Origin: Flavonifractor porci
GTDB lineage: Bacteria; Bacillota; Clostridia; Oscillospirales; Oscillospiraceae
Direction of reading: 5' to 3'
DNA length: 64,000 nucleotides
Assembly: GCF_037572415.1 (NCBI RefSeq)
Contig: NZ_JBBHLB010000014.1
Location: 1 to 64,000, forward strand
Position 1 is the first letter of the stretch. The number at the start of each line of letters is the position of its first letter. The notes below the pieces were generated by a model. That model had not been told where the DNA came from, searched no databases, and saw nothing but the letters and a program-made list of their open reading frames with translations. Position numbers and translations under genes: made by a program. Positions 7,769 through 16,182 of this stretch are shown one piece after another.

Positions 7769-8239
7769 TCAGTTCAGGCCGTCCAGCACGCTGCGGGCGG
7801 CGTCAGCGTCGGCGGCCACCACCAGCAGGGCGGTGTTGCCGGTCTGCTCCACGATGGCGTGGTTGAGCTTGTCCACCTCGCCGGGCATATAGCTCTTCAG
7901 GGCGGTGGTCTGATCGCTGACCCGCTTGTCCAGGGCCTCCTTGGCGGTCTTGGCGGCGGCCTCGTCGGTGAGGGTGAGCACCGCGATCTCCTCCGCGCCC
8001 ATGGACAGGGAGGTGTACACGGCGCAGTCGGTGATGGTGGAGGCGTCAATGCCATACATGGCGGCGGCGGTGTCCTTGTCCAGGGTGTCCAGGGTGTCGC
8101 TGAAGGCTTTGGACTCCAGCAGCGCCTTGGCGGTGGCGGCAGGGTCATAACTCTTGGCGCTTGAACCGCCTCCGCAGGCGGAGAGGCACAGGCACAGGGC
8201 CAGCACGCCGGGCAGCAGTCGCTTCAACAGGTTCTTCAT
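7769..8239 (-). CDS. DUF4358 lipoprotein
   Basis: A 156-residue secreted lipoprotein. The signal peptide ends in the lipobox LSAC with Cys22, followed by a Gly/Ser stretch and a small alpha/beta domain of the DUF4358 type. In Clostridia such proteins tend to sit beside SGNH hydrolases and acyltransferases, and here the start overlaps the SGNH hydrolase stop by 4 bp. The function is unknown. It is the last gene of a five-gene operon that begins at yjjP, and its terminator has been duplicated around a structured element. Confidence 0.75.
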   Translation of the reverse strand: MKNLLKRLLPGVLALCLCLSACGGGSSAKSYDPAATAKALLESKAFSDTLDTLDKDTAAAMYGIDASTITDCAVYTSLSMGAEEIAVLTLTDEAAAKTAKEALDKRVSDQTTALKSYMPGEVDKLNHAIVEQTGNTALLVVAADADAARSVLDGLN

Positions 8240-9117
8240 GGTTCTCTATCTCCTTCCATATCATCCGCATGGGTCTGTCCGGCCTGATAGTGCTCCGGGT
8301 CCACGGTGTGCTCCATCAGAAAGGTCAGCCATGTTTCATACCAGGGACGCTTGAAGTGGATGCCGTCCGACGTGGCGTCGTCCGGCAGGGGGCCGTCGGC
8401 GGTCAAAGCGCCGTACACATCCACCAGCACCACCTGATGCTCCCGGGCCAGCTGGGCAAACAGCTGGTTAAAGGCCTCTACCCGGGCGTTGGTGATGCAG
8501 GAGGCCTGGCCGTAGGCTTTGCATTTGGCCTCGTCCACCGGGGCCAGATTCTGCAGATAGACCACGGCGTTGGGCTGGAGGGCTTTTACTTCTTCTATAA
8601 AGACGCCGAAGGTGCGCAAATAGTTTTCCTCATTGTAATAGCCCAGCTCATTCATGCCGAAGGCTATGTAGACCTTGCCGAACTGAGGGCCCTTCTCCAG
8701 GGCTTCCACGATGGAATAGTCCTGGCCGTCCAGCTTCACCAGGCCGGGGTTATTTACCCCGAAAATGCTCAGTCCGGTGTAGACGTAGAAGGCGGCGCCT
8801 TTGACGCCGCTGTACAGCTCCAGCCCATGGGTGCGGGAGTCGCCGATAAACAGGGCGTCGGAGAAATAGTCCATGTCCACCGGATCGGTCTTGGGGGCGG
8901 GCTGGGTAAAATCGAAAGCGGGAATGGGCGCGGGGGTAGGTGCGGGGGTGACAGTGGCGGTGGGAAGGGGATCGGCGCCCTCCGCCGGGGCCCGGCTGAG
9001 CGCCGGGAGGGTCACCAGGACCACACCCACCGCAATGGCCGCCAGCACCAGAGGCAGACGCCGGCGGGGCGGCGTGGGGGTGTTTTCGGTGATCTGGGAA
9101 TAGAGCGAGCGGGACAA
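8236..9117 (-). CDS. Membrane-anchored SGNH hydrolase, second paralogue
   Basis: A 293-residue paralogue of the SGNH protein at 6403-7338. It has a membrane anchor at about 21-40, a Pro/Thr/Ala-rich linker, GDS with Ser94, a GMNELG block and DGIH with Asp251 and His254. The TTG start at 9117 follows GAGGTG at the right distance and matches the paralogue. A longer reading from a TTG at 9144 has no ribosome binding site. It begins just after the yjjG stop and overlaps the lipoprotein gene by 4 bp. Likely a cell-envelope esterase or acyltransferase; the substrate is unknown. Confidence 0.78.
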   Translation of the reverse strand: MSRSLYSQITENTPTPPRRRLPLVLAAIAVGVVLVTLPALSRAPAEGADPLPTATVTPAPTPAPIPAFDFTQPAPKTDPVDMDYFSDALFIGDSRTHGLELYSGVKGAAFYVYTGLSIFGVNNPGLVKLDGQDYSIVEALEKGPQFGKVYIAFGMNELGYYNEENYLRTFGVFIEEVKALQPNAVVYLQNLAPVDEAKCKAYGQASCITNARVEAFNQLFAQLAREHQVVLVDVYGALTADGPLPDDATSDGIHFKRPWYETWLTFLMEHTVDPEHYQAGQTHADDMEGDREP

Positions 9118-9118
9118 A

Positions 9119-9841
9119 TCAAAACACCTCGTTTGAAGTTTCAAAATCAGAGCCGTTCAGCACCAGCGGCAGCAGCTCTTCCAGCCTGGCGATCTCCCAG
9201 GTGGGGGCGGCAGGGCCGGGACTGGGCAGGCGGCGGGGGTTGTACCAGGCGGTATCCAGCCCCATGGCGGCGGCGCCGCCGATGTCGGAAGTCAGGTTAT
9301 CCCCCACCATCAGGGCCCGGCTCAGGTCGGTGATACCCAGGGCGTCCAGGACCGGCCGGAAAAAGGCGGGGCTGGGCTTGGAGGCGCCTATTTCCTCAGA
9401 AATAAAGAGATGGGGGATAAGGCAGGCCAGAGGGGAGCGGTCAAACCGGCCCCGCTGAGCCCGGGCCACGCCGTTGGTGAGGATGGCCAGGGTACAGTGC
9501 TCACCCAGAGCCCGGCAGACGTCCTCCGCGCCGGGGAGGAGGAAGGGCTGCTCCCCCAGCCGATCCAGGTAGGTCCGGTTGAGGGCGGCGGGGTCGGCGT
9601 CCACCCCCAGGGCGGCGGTGAGCCGGGCAAAGCGCTCCACCACCAGCCACTCCCGGGTGGCCGCTCCCCGGTCCAGCATGGCCCACAGGGCGCTGTTGAT
9701 GGACACATAGAGGGCTTCGGTCTCCGGGGGACAGGGGATGGAGAAGGCTTCCAGTGCCAGGCGCAGGGCCTCGTGCTCCGAGCGGTCAAAGTCAAACAGG
9801 GTATTGTCTGCGTCCAGCAGGACGAAATCGTAGCGTCTCAT
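9119..9841 (-). CDS. yjjG: YjjG-type HAD pyrimidine nucleotidase
   Basis: A 240-residue haloacid-dehalogenase hydrolase with the motif I DxD (Asp10, Asp12 in LLDADNTLFDFD), LTNG for motif II, GASKP for motif III and GDNLTSDIGG for motif IV. This matches the YjjG family of noncanonical pyrimidine nucleotidases that clean damaged nucleotides from the pool. The ATG at 9841 overlaps the preceding exporter gene by 4 bp. Substrate specificity is inferred from the family. Confidence 0.85.
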   Translation of the reverse strand: MRRYDFVLLDADNTLFDFDRSEHEALRLALEAFSIPCPPETEALYVSINSALWAMLDRGAATREWLVVERFARLTAALGVDADPAALNRTYLDRLGEQPFLLPGAEDVCRALGEHCTLAILTNGVARAQRGRFDRSPLACLIPHLFISEEIGASKPSPAFFRPVLDALGITDLSRALMVGDNLTSDIGGAAAMGLDTAWYNPRRLPSPGPAAPTWEIARLEELLPLVLNGSDFETSNEVF

Positions 9842-10314
9842 GAGTGGTTGCCTCCTGACAGGCTCCGCCGGTGATTCTGATAGTTGGTGACCAGGCGGGC
9901 CAGAGAGGCCACCATCAGCACGCCCACCGCCAGGGCTCCCGCCAGACCCAGGGTGTGGAGCAAAGACTCCAGAAACAGGGAGGTCTCCCCGCTCATGGCG
10001 TGCTCCATGGTGTAGTAGATGCCGCCGCCGGGCACCAGGGGGAAGAGGGCCACCAGCAGATAACTGGTCACCGGGCACCGGCGCAGCCGGGCCATGATCT
10101 CCGACCAGGCGGAGATGGCCAGGGCAGCGAAAAAGGATTGGATGATGTCGCTGTGGACCAGGGGGGCGGCCAGCAGGTAGACCAGCCAGCCAAGGGCCCC
10201 GCCGCCGGCACAGATGAGCATACCGGCTGCTCCGTGGATGTTGAACAGCAGGGAAAAGCCGATGCAGGCCAGGAAGGCGTAGATACAGGGCAGATAGTAG
10301 GTAAACTGTTCCAT
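9838..10314 (-). CDS. yjjB: Threonine/serine exporter, small membrane subunit (YjjB-like)
   Basis: A 158-residue integral membrane protein with about five hydrophobic segments and the conserved PGGGIYYTM region of the ThrE C-terminal half (DUF3815). It pairs with the YjjP-like protein encoded immediately upstream. Together they correspond to one full-length ThrE exporter split into two polypeptides. Translation is coupled: the start is a few bases from the yjjP stop, and the end overlaps yjjG. Confidence 0.82.
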   Translation of the reverse strand: MEQFTYYLPCIYAFLACIGFSLLFNIHGAAGMLICAGGGALGWLVYLLAAPLVHSDIIQSFFAALAISAWSEIMARLRRCPVTSYLLVALFPLVPGGGIYYTMEHAMSGETSLFLESLLHTLGLAGALAVGVLMVASLARLVTNYQNHRRSLSGGNHS

Positions 10315-10315
10315 G

Positions 10316-11089
10316 TCAGCCTCCCATCAGCATCCGGATCAGACCCAGGGCCAGGGCGGTGCCCAGGGCGATGGCCGCTCCGATGAGCAGGGCCTCGGCG
10401 GCCTTGCTGATGCCGGCCACCATGTCGCCGGCCATGATATCCCGCATGGCGTTGGTAAAGGCGATGCCGGGCACCAGGGCCATCAGGGCGCCGATGATGA
10501 TGCTGTCGGAATTCTGGCCGATACCGGCGGCGGTAAGGGCCAGGGCCACAAAGGCGGACACCGCCGCGCCGGCGATGGTTTTGAAAAAGAGGTTGGCCCC
10601 CAGCCTGGAGGTGAAGGCCATACACAGACAGATCACCATGCCGCAGACGCCGCCGCACAGGCCGTCCCATACCGAGCCGCCGTAAAACAGGGAGAACATA
10701 CCGCAGCCCAGGAAGTGGGCCAGCAGCTGGACTGGCAGGGAGTAGACCTTGTGGGTGCGCTCGATCTGGCGCATACTGTCCAGGGCCTCCTCAAAGGGGG
10801 GCGTCTCCCGGCACAGCCGGCGGCACAGGTCGTTGTACCGCTCCAGCAGGTAGATGTCGGTGCCGTGGCTGGGCATCCGGCGGATCTGGGTCATGGGTTC
10901 CCCCTGGGGAGAGGTGAGGCTGACGATGATGCAGTTGGGGATGGCAAAGACCTCCCCCCGCTCGGCCCCGTAGGCCTGGAGCAGGCGGCTGACGGACTCC
11001 TCCACCCGGTAGATCTCCGCTCCGCTGAGCATGAGCCGGAAGCCCATTTCGCTTACGATTTCCAGCAGCTCATTGTAGTCCGGCTTCAA
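10316..11089 (-). CDS. yjjP: Threonine/serine exporter, large subunit (YjjP-like)
   Basis: A 257-residue DUF1212 protein. The N-terminal soluble half contains GAEIYRVEESV and the PNCIIVSL stretch. Five hydrophobic segments follow, including LVPGIAFTNAMRDIMAGD, the hallmark of this family. It is the first gene of the yjjP-yjjB-yjjG-SGNH-DUF4358 operon. The TTG at 11089 was chosen because AGGAGG lies 8 bases upstream; a GTG at 11158 in the same frame is possible but has a poor site. Confidence 0.8.
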   Translation of the reverse strand: MKPDYNELLEIVSEMGFRLMLSGAEIYRVEESVSRLLQAYGAERGEVFAIPNCIIVSLTSPQGEPMTQIRRMPSHGTDIYLLERYNDLCRRLCRETPPFEEALDSMRQIERTHKVYSLPVQLLAHFLGCGMFSLFYGGSVWDGLCGGVCGMVICLCMAFTSRLGANLFFKTIAGAAVSAFVALALTAAGIGQNSDSIIIGALMALVPGIAFTNAMRDIMAGDMVAGISKAAEALLIGAAIALGTALALGLIRMLMGG

Positions 11090-11183
11090 CGGGGAGACCT
11101 CCTCTCTTGCACCTGAAAATCCGATGATTTTGGTGGACACTGGTTTACAGCTTATCACATTTCCCCCGGGATATCCATACCTT

Positions 11184-11210
11184 TCTCAGAAATATTCCCG
11201 GCCTGAGAAA
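11184..11210. promoter_or_regulatory. Inverted repeat between the divergent yjjP operon and tetR
   Basis: TTCTCAG at 11184-11190 and CTGAGAA at 11204-11210 form an inverted repeat with a 13-bp centre. It lies close to the TetR-family gene's promoter, so it could be that regulator's operator. This is inference only. Confidence 0.3.
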
Positions 11211-11221
11211 AAAGGCGGGTA

Positions 11222-11250
11222 TTGAATGTAAAAATGGGATTTGATACAAT
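11222..11250 (+). promoter_or_regulatory. Promoter of the tetR-acetyltransferase pair
   Basis: TTGAAT at 11222-11227 and TACAAT at 11245-11250 are separated by 17 bp and lie 38 bp before the ATG at 11288. Confidence 0.6.
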
Positions 11251-11287
11251 ATCAGTACAGATAAAAATAGGAAAGAGAGGTGGTCTT

Positions 11288-11968
11288 ATGCCGCCCAGGG
11301 AAAAGACGCCGGCGGAAAAAGCGGCGGAGAAGGCCCGTATTCTGGAGGCTGCCCTGGATATCCTTGCGGCCGACGGCTATGAGGGCCTGACCATGCGCCG
11401 GCTGGGACAGAAAATCGGCGCCTCAGCCACCAAGATCTATCTCTATTTTGTCAATAAGGATGAGGTTTATCTGTCGGTGGTCATTGAGGGTTACCGCCAG
11501 CTGTGCGGCAGTCTGCGGCAGGCCATGGAAACCGCCTCCGGCGGGGAGGCTCAGTTTGACGCCTTCCTGCGGACCTATCTGGAGTTTGCCTGGAGCCACC
11601 CCACCTTCTATGAGGTGATGGCGCTGAAAAAGGTCCCCATGCAGGCCGACTACGCCGGGACGGAGATGGAGACGGTGGCCCGGCGAAAGTATGAGGCGGG
11701 GATGGAGGTTTTTATCCTTACCCGGCAGGTGATGGAGAACTATCTGGGAGACAAGGGGTATACCCTCCAGGTATCCCGGGACGCGGCGGCCTTTTCCATC
11801 ATCGTATTTCTCAACGGGCTGCTCAATACCTACTACAATAAGCTGGCCCACACCGTATTCTCCGACCTGGATCAGCTGCTGGGCGACTGTATCCGGCTGC
11901 TGAAAAATGCCTTCCGTAACAGCGCGCTGTTGGAAGGAAACGAATTCCAAGACAAATCAGGTGAATGA
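11288..11968 (+). CDS. TetR/AcrR-family transcriptional regulator
   Basis: A 226-residue regulator. Residues about 10-60 hold the TetR helix-turn-helix, in which MRRLGQKIGASATKIYLYF is the recognition region. The C-terminal half is an all-helical ligand-binding domain. The ATG at 11288 follows GAGAGGTGG; an upstream in-frame ATG lacks a site and overlaps the promoter. It is followed after 3 bp by a sugar O-acetyltransferase that it may control together with itself. Confidence 0.88.
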   Translation: MPPREKTPAEKAAEKARILEAALDILAADGYEGLTMRRLGQKIGASATKIYLYFVNKDEVYLSVVIEGYRQLCGSLRQAMETASGGEAQFDAFLRTYLEFAWSHPTFYEVMALKKVPMQADYAGTEMETVARRKYEAGMEVFILTRQVMENYLGDKGYTLQVSRDAAAFSIIVFLNGLLNTYYNKLAHTVFSDLDQLLGDCIRLLKNAFRNSALLEGNEFQDKSGE

Positions 11969-11971
11969 AGC

Positions 11972-12616
11972 ATGACGGAGGAAGAAAAGATTTTTGCCGG
12001 GAAGATGTTCGATCCCCGGCGGCAGGAGCTGAAGGACCTGAAGCACAAGGCCCATGAGGCCTGCCGGAAGTACAATGCCATGGACGAGTACGACCCTGGG
12101 CGGGGGGAAGTGATCCGGGCCATTCTGGGCCGGGCGGGCAAGGCCTGCTACTTCCAGGGCCCCGTCCAGTTTAACTACGGCTGCCATACCTTCATTGGGG
12201 AGAACTTTTTCGCCAACTTCAATCTGATGGTGATGGACGACGCCCGGATCTGGATCGGGGACAACGTGTGCTTTGGGCCCAATGTGTCCCTGATGGCCAC
12301 CAACCACCCGCTGCCCGCCCAGGAGCGCACCGGCCTGGACGGGGAGGGCCGCACCACCATGGCGGAGTTTGCCCGGGAGATCCACATCGGCAACGGGGTG
12401 TGGCTGGCCTGCAATGTGGTGGTGCTGGACGGAGTCACCATCGGGGACGGAGCGGTGATCGGCGCGGGGAGCGTCGTCACCAAGGACATCCCCGCCGGCT
12501 GGCTGGCCTACGGCAACCCCTGCCGCCCCATCCGCCCCATCACGGCCGCCGACAGCAAGCGGGAGCTGATTTTGGAGGAGGATCTGGACCACTTCGCCTG
12601 GAATCTCAAAGCATAA
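11972..12616 (+). CDS. Maltose/galactoside O-acetyltransferase family protein
   Basis: A 214-residue hexapeptide-repeat acetyltransferase of the Maa/LacA type. An N-terminal Mac-like segment (residues 5-60) precedes a left-handed beta-helix at about 75-190 of repeated I-G-x-x triplets. The catalytic region ATNHP carries His112, and the IPAGWLAYGNPCRPIR end is typical. It transfers acetyl from acetyl-CoA to a sugar hydroxyl; the sugar is not predictable. It is co-transcribed with the TetR regulator upstream. Confidence 0.88.
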   Translation: MTEEEKIFAGKMFDPRRQELKDLKHKAHEACRKYNAMDEYDPGRGEVIRAILGRAGKACYFQGPVQFNYGCHTFIGENFFANFNLMVMDDARIWIGDNVCFGPNVSLMATNHPLPAQERTGLDGEGRTTMAEFAREIHIGNGVWLACNVVVLDGVTIGDGAVIGAGSVVTKDIPAGWLAYGNPCRPIRPITAADSKRELILEEDLDHFAWNLKA

Positions 12617-12651
12617 AAAATGCGCGCCGCACATTGCGGCGCGCATTTTTT
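12615..12651. terminator. Bidirectional terminator between convergent genes
   Basis: AAAAAATGCGCGCCGCA at 12615-12631 is perfectly complementary to 12635-12651, giving a U-run on both strands. It serves the acetyltransferase gene and the LtaS-like gene. Confidence 0.9.
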
Positions 12652-12660
12652 GCGGGCGCC

Positions 12661-14475
12661 TCAGGGATCGAAGGCGGCGCTTCGCCGGCCCCCGCCCCCA
12701 AACAGGTTATTGTACTGCACCTGCTGGTAGTCCCGGATGAGGGCGGCGTAGTCGTTGGTCTCCAGGTGGCTGTGGGCCTGCCCCGCCGTGTCCATATAGC
12801 CCACAAAGGTAAGGGCGGGCAGCTGCTGCTGGAGCTGCCACAGATAGCCGTCGTACACCGTGCCCTGGATGCCGGCATACCGCAGCAGATAGAGGCTCAA
12901 AAAATTCAGACTGGTGATCTCCGGGTCCTCCTCCGGCAGGGGATAGTTGGCCCAGATCACAAAGGGAGTCTCATACTTGCCCATGTACTGATTCATGTTC
13001 ATCTGGTCCTGGGTGACGCCGTAGGCCTTGTCCAGGAAGCCCTGCTCCACCGAGGGCTGGTGGTCGCCGAACATGAGGATGATGGTGGGCTCCTCCTGGT
13101 TCTGGAAATACTCCACTAGGGTGCGGAAGGCCTGGTCGCTCTTGTTGGCCAGGGTGAGGTACTGCTCGGCCTGGGGATACTTGCCCGGCTCGTCGGTGAG
13201 GATGACCTGGGCGGGGTAATCTTTGGCGGTGTAGCTGCCGTGGTTCTGGATGGTGACGTTGAACAGGAAGAGGGGCTGCCCCTCCTCCTTGTGCTCAAAC
13301 TCCCAGATGATCTGCTCAAAATCGGACTGGTCGCTGACATAGCCGTGCTCCATGGTCTGGTTCACGTCCATGTCGTCCACACACTTGAACTGGTCAAAGC
13401 CCAGCTGGGGATAGGCCTGATTGCGCTGCCAGGAGGTGCGCTCGCCGGGATGGAAGGCCAGGGTGTCGTACCCCTGGGCCTTCAGCAGGGAGGCCAGAGA
13501 GGCGGATGGACCCAGCACGTACTGCTGGTAGGGGATGCTGCCCGAGGGCAGGAAGGCCATGGAGTTGCCGGTGAGGAACTCGAACTCGCTGGCGCTGGTG
13601 CCCGCTCCGAATACCGAGGTGTAGGTGTGGCCGAAGATGGTATTGTCCAGAGAGCGGATGTAGTCGGTGACGCTCTCGCTGAGCTGCAGGTTGCCGTAGG
13701 ACTCAAAGTCGGCCCAGGACTCGTTCATGATGGCGATGATGTTGGGCTTCTGGACCGACACCGCCGCCGGGGCCAGGGGCTCCACCCCCTCCAGCAGGGC
13801 ATCCACGTTCTCCGGGGAGTAGCCCTCCGGCTCCTCCACCTTCAGAAACTCGGTATTGCGGAGAAAGACGGCCAGGCAGCCGCCGGTGCGGTAGGCTCCC
13901 GCCTGATCCCACACGTCGGTCTTGACCCCCAGCTTCTCCAGCTTTTCCGGGGGCAGCAGGAACATGAGGCAGGCCAGCCCCGCAGCCAGACAGGCCAGCC
14001 GCAGGGGCAGGCGCTTCCGGGTGGTGAGCCGCAGCCGGGCCTTGCGCCGCTCCGGGTGAAGGAACACCACCAGAGCGGCGGCCAGCAGGATGGCGATCCC
14101 GATCTGCCAGGTGAGGAACAGGTGGTAGTTGCCTGCCACGCTGGCGGCGGTGCCCAGGGCGGAGAAGTCCCAGGGCAGGATGGGGGTGCCCCGGAAGGCG
14201 TTGACGAAAAAGTTGGCGGCGCCCCACAGCCCGGCGGCGATGTGGATGCCGATGGTGCAGGGGGCGATGCGTCCCACCAGGGCGCACAGCAGCCAGAACA
14301 GCAGAGCCACGCACAGGGCGTTGGCCACCAGTACGGGGAAGGTCAGAGCGAAGGGATTGGCTCCGTATGTAAACTGCATGAGCCACACAGCGGTGAAGGG
14401 GGTCAGGAGCAGGAAGAGCGCCTGCCACAGCCCGTCCTTGCGAAGCAGGGGAAGAATTTGCTTAACATTCATCAT
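12661..14475 (-). CDS. LtaS-family phosphoglycerol transferase
   Basis: A 604-residue lipoteichoic-acid-synthase-like enzyme. Five membrane segments lie in residues 15-175, followed by an extracellular sulfatase-fold domain. Metal and catalytic positions are visible: Glu252 in IAIMNESWADFE, Thr293 in GAGTSASEFEFLTG, and FGDHQPS near residue 480. Such enzymes move glycerol phosphate from phosphatidylglycerol onto a growing polymer outside the membrane. Which polymer is made here is unknown. The first of two adjacent ATGs is used because GGAG lies just before it. It has a perfect-consensus promoter. Confidence 0.9.
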   Translation of the reverse strand: MMNVKQILPLLRKDGLWQALFLLLTPFTAVWLMQFTYGANPFALTFPVLVANALCVALLFWLLCALVGRIAPCTIGIHIAAGLWGAANFFVNAFRGTPILPWDFSALGTAASVAGNYHLFLTWQIGIAILLAAALVVFLHPERRKARLRLTTRKRLPLRLACLAAGLACLMFLLPPEKLEKLGVKTDVWDQAGAYRTGGCLAVFLRNTEFLKVEEPEGYSPENVDALLEGVEPLAPAAVSVQKPNIIAIMNESWADFESYGNLQLSESVTDYIRSLDNTIFGHTYTSVFGAGTSASEFEFLTGNSMAFLPSGSIPYQQYVLGPSASLASLLKAQGYDTLAFHPGERTSWQRNQAYPQLGFDQFKCVDDMDVNQTMEHGYVSDQSDFEQIIWEFEHKEEGQPLFLFNVTIQNHGSYTAKDYPAQVILTDEPGKYPQAEQYLTLANKSDQAFRTLVEYFQNQEEPTIILMFGDHQPSVEQGFLDKAYGVTQDQMNMNQYMGKYETPFVIWANYPLPEEDPEITSLNFLSLYLLRYAGIQGTVYDGYLWQLQQQLPALTFVGYMDTAGQAHSHLETNDYAALIRDYQQVQYNNLFGGGGRRSAAFDP

Positions 14476-14509
14476 ATGGTACTCCGGTCATTTGGGAAGA
14501 TAGTGTGCC

Positions 14510-14538
14510 ATTATAGCGCAAAAAGCCCAGCTTGTCAA
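14510..14538 (-). promoter_or_regulatory. Consensus promoter of the LtaS-like gene
   Basis: On the minus strand TTGACA (14538-14533) and TATAAT (14515-14510) are both perfect and separated by 17 bp, 35 bp before the start codon. Confidence 0.85.
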
Positions 14539-14561
14539 AACCAGCCGGTGGAAAACAAATG

Positions 14562-14597
14562 AAAAACGTCCCCCGGTACGGTTTGTACCGGGGGACG
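14562..14597 (-). terminator. Terminator of the amino-acid ABC operon
   Basis: CGTCCCCCGGTAC and its complement pair around a short loop. On the minus strand the stem is followed by TTTTT. Confidence 0.8.
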
Positions 14598-14604
14598 CGG
14601 CAGA

Positions 14605-15327
14605 TTACAGCACTTTGGACAAAAATTCGATGGTGCGGGGCTCCTTGGGGTTGGCAAAGAAGGCGTGGGGCTCGTTCTGCTCCAGCACATGGCCGCCGTC
14701 CATAAAGAGGACCCGGCTGCCCACTTCCCGGGCAAAGCCCATCTCGTGGGTAACCACCACCATGGTCATGCCCTCGTCGGCCAGCTGCTTCATGACTTCC
14801 AGTACCTCGCCCACCATTTCGGGGTCCAGGGCGGAGGTGGGCTCGTCGAACAGCATCACCTTGGGCTTCATGGCCAGAGCGCGGACAATGGCGATACGCT
14901 GCTTCTGACCTCCGGAGAGCTGGGCGGGATAGGCGTCCGCCTTCTCCTCCAGACCCACCCGTTTCAGAAGGGCGGTGGCGGTGTCGTCGGCCTCGGCCTG
15001 GCTCATCAGCTTGGTGCGGACGGGAGCCAGGGTAATATTCTTCCGAATGGTCATGTTGGGGAAGAGGTTGAAGTGCTGGAACACCATGCCCATCTGTCGC
15101 CGGATCAGGTCGATGTTGGTCTTGGGGTCGGTGATGGCGGTGCCCTCAAAGGTGATGGTGCCCTTGGTGGGAGCCTCCAGCAGGTTGAGGCAGCGCAGGA
15201 AGGTGGACTTGCCCGAGCCGGAGGGCCCGATGATGACCACTTTCTCTCCGGGATAAATGTGCTCGGAAATGTCGTCCAGCACCAGATGGTCCCCGAAGGA
15301 CTTGGACAGGTTTTTAACGTCTATCAC
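14605..15327 (-). CDS. Polar amino-acid ABC transporter ATPase
   Basis: A 240-residue GlnQ/ArtP-type ATPase. Walker A GPSGSGKST is at 34-42; the Q-loop, signature LSGGQKQR, Walker B VMLFDEPTSALDPE and switch His (VVVTHEMGFA) are all present. It powers uptake of a polar amino acid with the permease and binding protein encoded upstream. It overlaps the permease gene by 14 bp. Substrate identity cannot be read from the sequence. Confidence 0.92.
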   Translation of the reverse strand: MIDVKNLSKSFGDHLVLDDISEHIYPGEKVVIIGPSGSGKSTFLRCLNLLEAPTKGTITFEGTAITDPKTNIDLIRRQMGMVFQHFNLFPNMTIRKNITLAPVRTKLMSQAEADDTATALLKRVGLEEKADAYPAQLSGGQKQRIAIVRALAMKPKVMLFDEPTSALDPEMVGEVLEVMKQLADEGMTMVVVTHEMGFAREVGSRVLFMDGGHVLEQNEPHAFFANPKEPRTIEFLSKVL

Positions 15328-16087
15328 TTTGACGCAGCCTCCTTTCCAGAATACCCAGCAGCCAGGTGAAGAGCATGACCATCAGAAGATAGATGACGGC
15401 GATGCCCAGATAGGGATACATCACGTCATAGGTCTTGCTGCCGATGGACTTGGCGGCATAGACCAGTTCCTTACCGCCGATGGCGGAGATCAGAGCGGTA
15501 TCCTTAAACAGGGTAATAAACTCGTTGCCCAGAGCAGGCAGAATGTTCTTAAAGGCCTGGGGAATGACGATAAAGCGCATGGTATCCAGATAGTTCAGGC
15601 CCAGGGACCGTCCGGCTTCGCTTTGGCCCATATCCACGCTCATCAGGCCGCCGCGGACGATCTCGGCCACATAGGCGCCCGAGTTGATGCCCAGGGTGAG
15701 GGTGCCCACCAGGGTGTATTCACGGCTGCTTTTAAAGATGATAAAGCCCATGATCAGCAGCTGGACCATCATGGGGGTGCCGCGGATAATGGTAACATAG
15801 ATCTTGCAGATGGCGTTCAGTACGCCCAGGATGGGATTGTGCCGGCCCAGACGCTGCTGATCATGGGTGGTGCGGATCACAGCCACCACCACGCCCAGCA
15901 CAATACCCAGGATCAGGGCCATGGCGGTGATCCAGAGGGTGGTCAGCACGCCGTTCAGGTAGAGCTGCCAACGGGCCTCCTCAAAAAAGGCCTTATAAAT
16001 GCCCACAAAGGCGTCTTGCCACCAGGGCAAGTCCACGCCGTCTTTCAGCTGCTGTCCCAGGGACTCATAGAGTTGCGCCCAGTTCAC
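15314..16087 (-). CDS. Polar amino-acid ABC transporter permease
   Basis: A 257-residue HisM/GlnP-type permease. An N-terminal amphipathic stretch precedes about five membrane segments, and the EAA loop reads EAGRSLGLNYLDTMRFIVIPQA. It lies between the binding-protein gene and the ATPase gene. A hairpin-with-U-run separates it from the binding protein, which fits the usual excess of binding protein over membrane components. Confidence 0.92.
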   Translation of the reverse strand: MNWAQLYESLGQQLKDGVDLPWWQDAFVGIYKAFFEEARWQLYLNGVLTTLWITAMALILGIVLGVVVAVIRTTHDQQRLGRHNPILGVLNAICKIYVTIIRGTPMMVQLLIMGFIIFKSSREYTLVGTLTLGINSGAYVAEIVRGGLMSVDMGQSEAGRSLGLNYLDTMRFIVIPQAFKNILPALGNEFITLFKDTALISAIGGKELVYAAKSIGSKTYDVMYPYLGIAVIYLLMVMLFTWLLGILERRLRQSDRR

Positions 16088-16126
16088 AGAGATTCTCCTT
16101 TCTTGCTGTCTGCCGCATACGACCCG

Positions 16127-16155
16127 AAAAAGGACGGCCCGAAGGCCGCCCTTTT
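16127..16155 (-). terminator. Intercistronic (partial) terminator between binding protein and permease
   Basis: AAAAGGGCGGCC pairs with GGCCGTCCTTTT on the minus strand around a TTCG-type loop, with one mismatch or wobble. It is followed by TTTTT, so some read-through is likely. Confidence 0.6.
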
Positions 16156-16182
16156 CAGTTGAATGCGAATCTTTCGCTTGTC

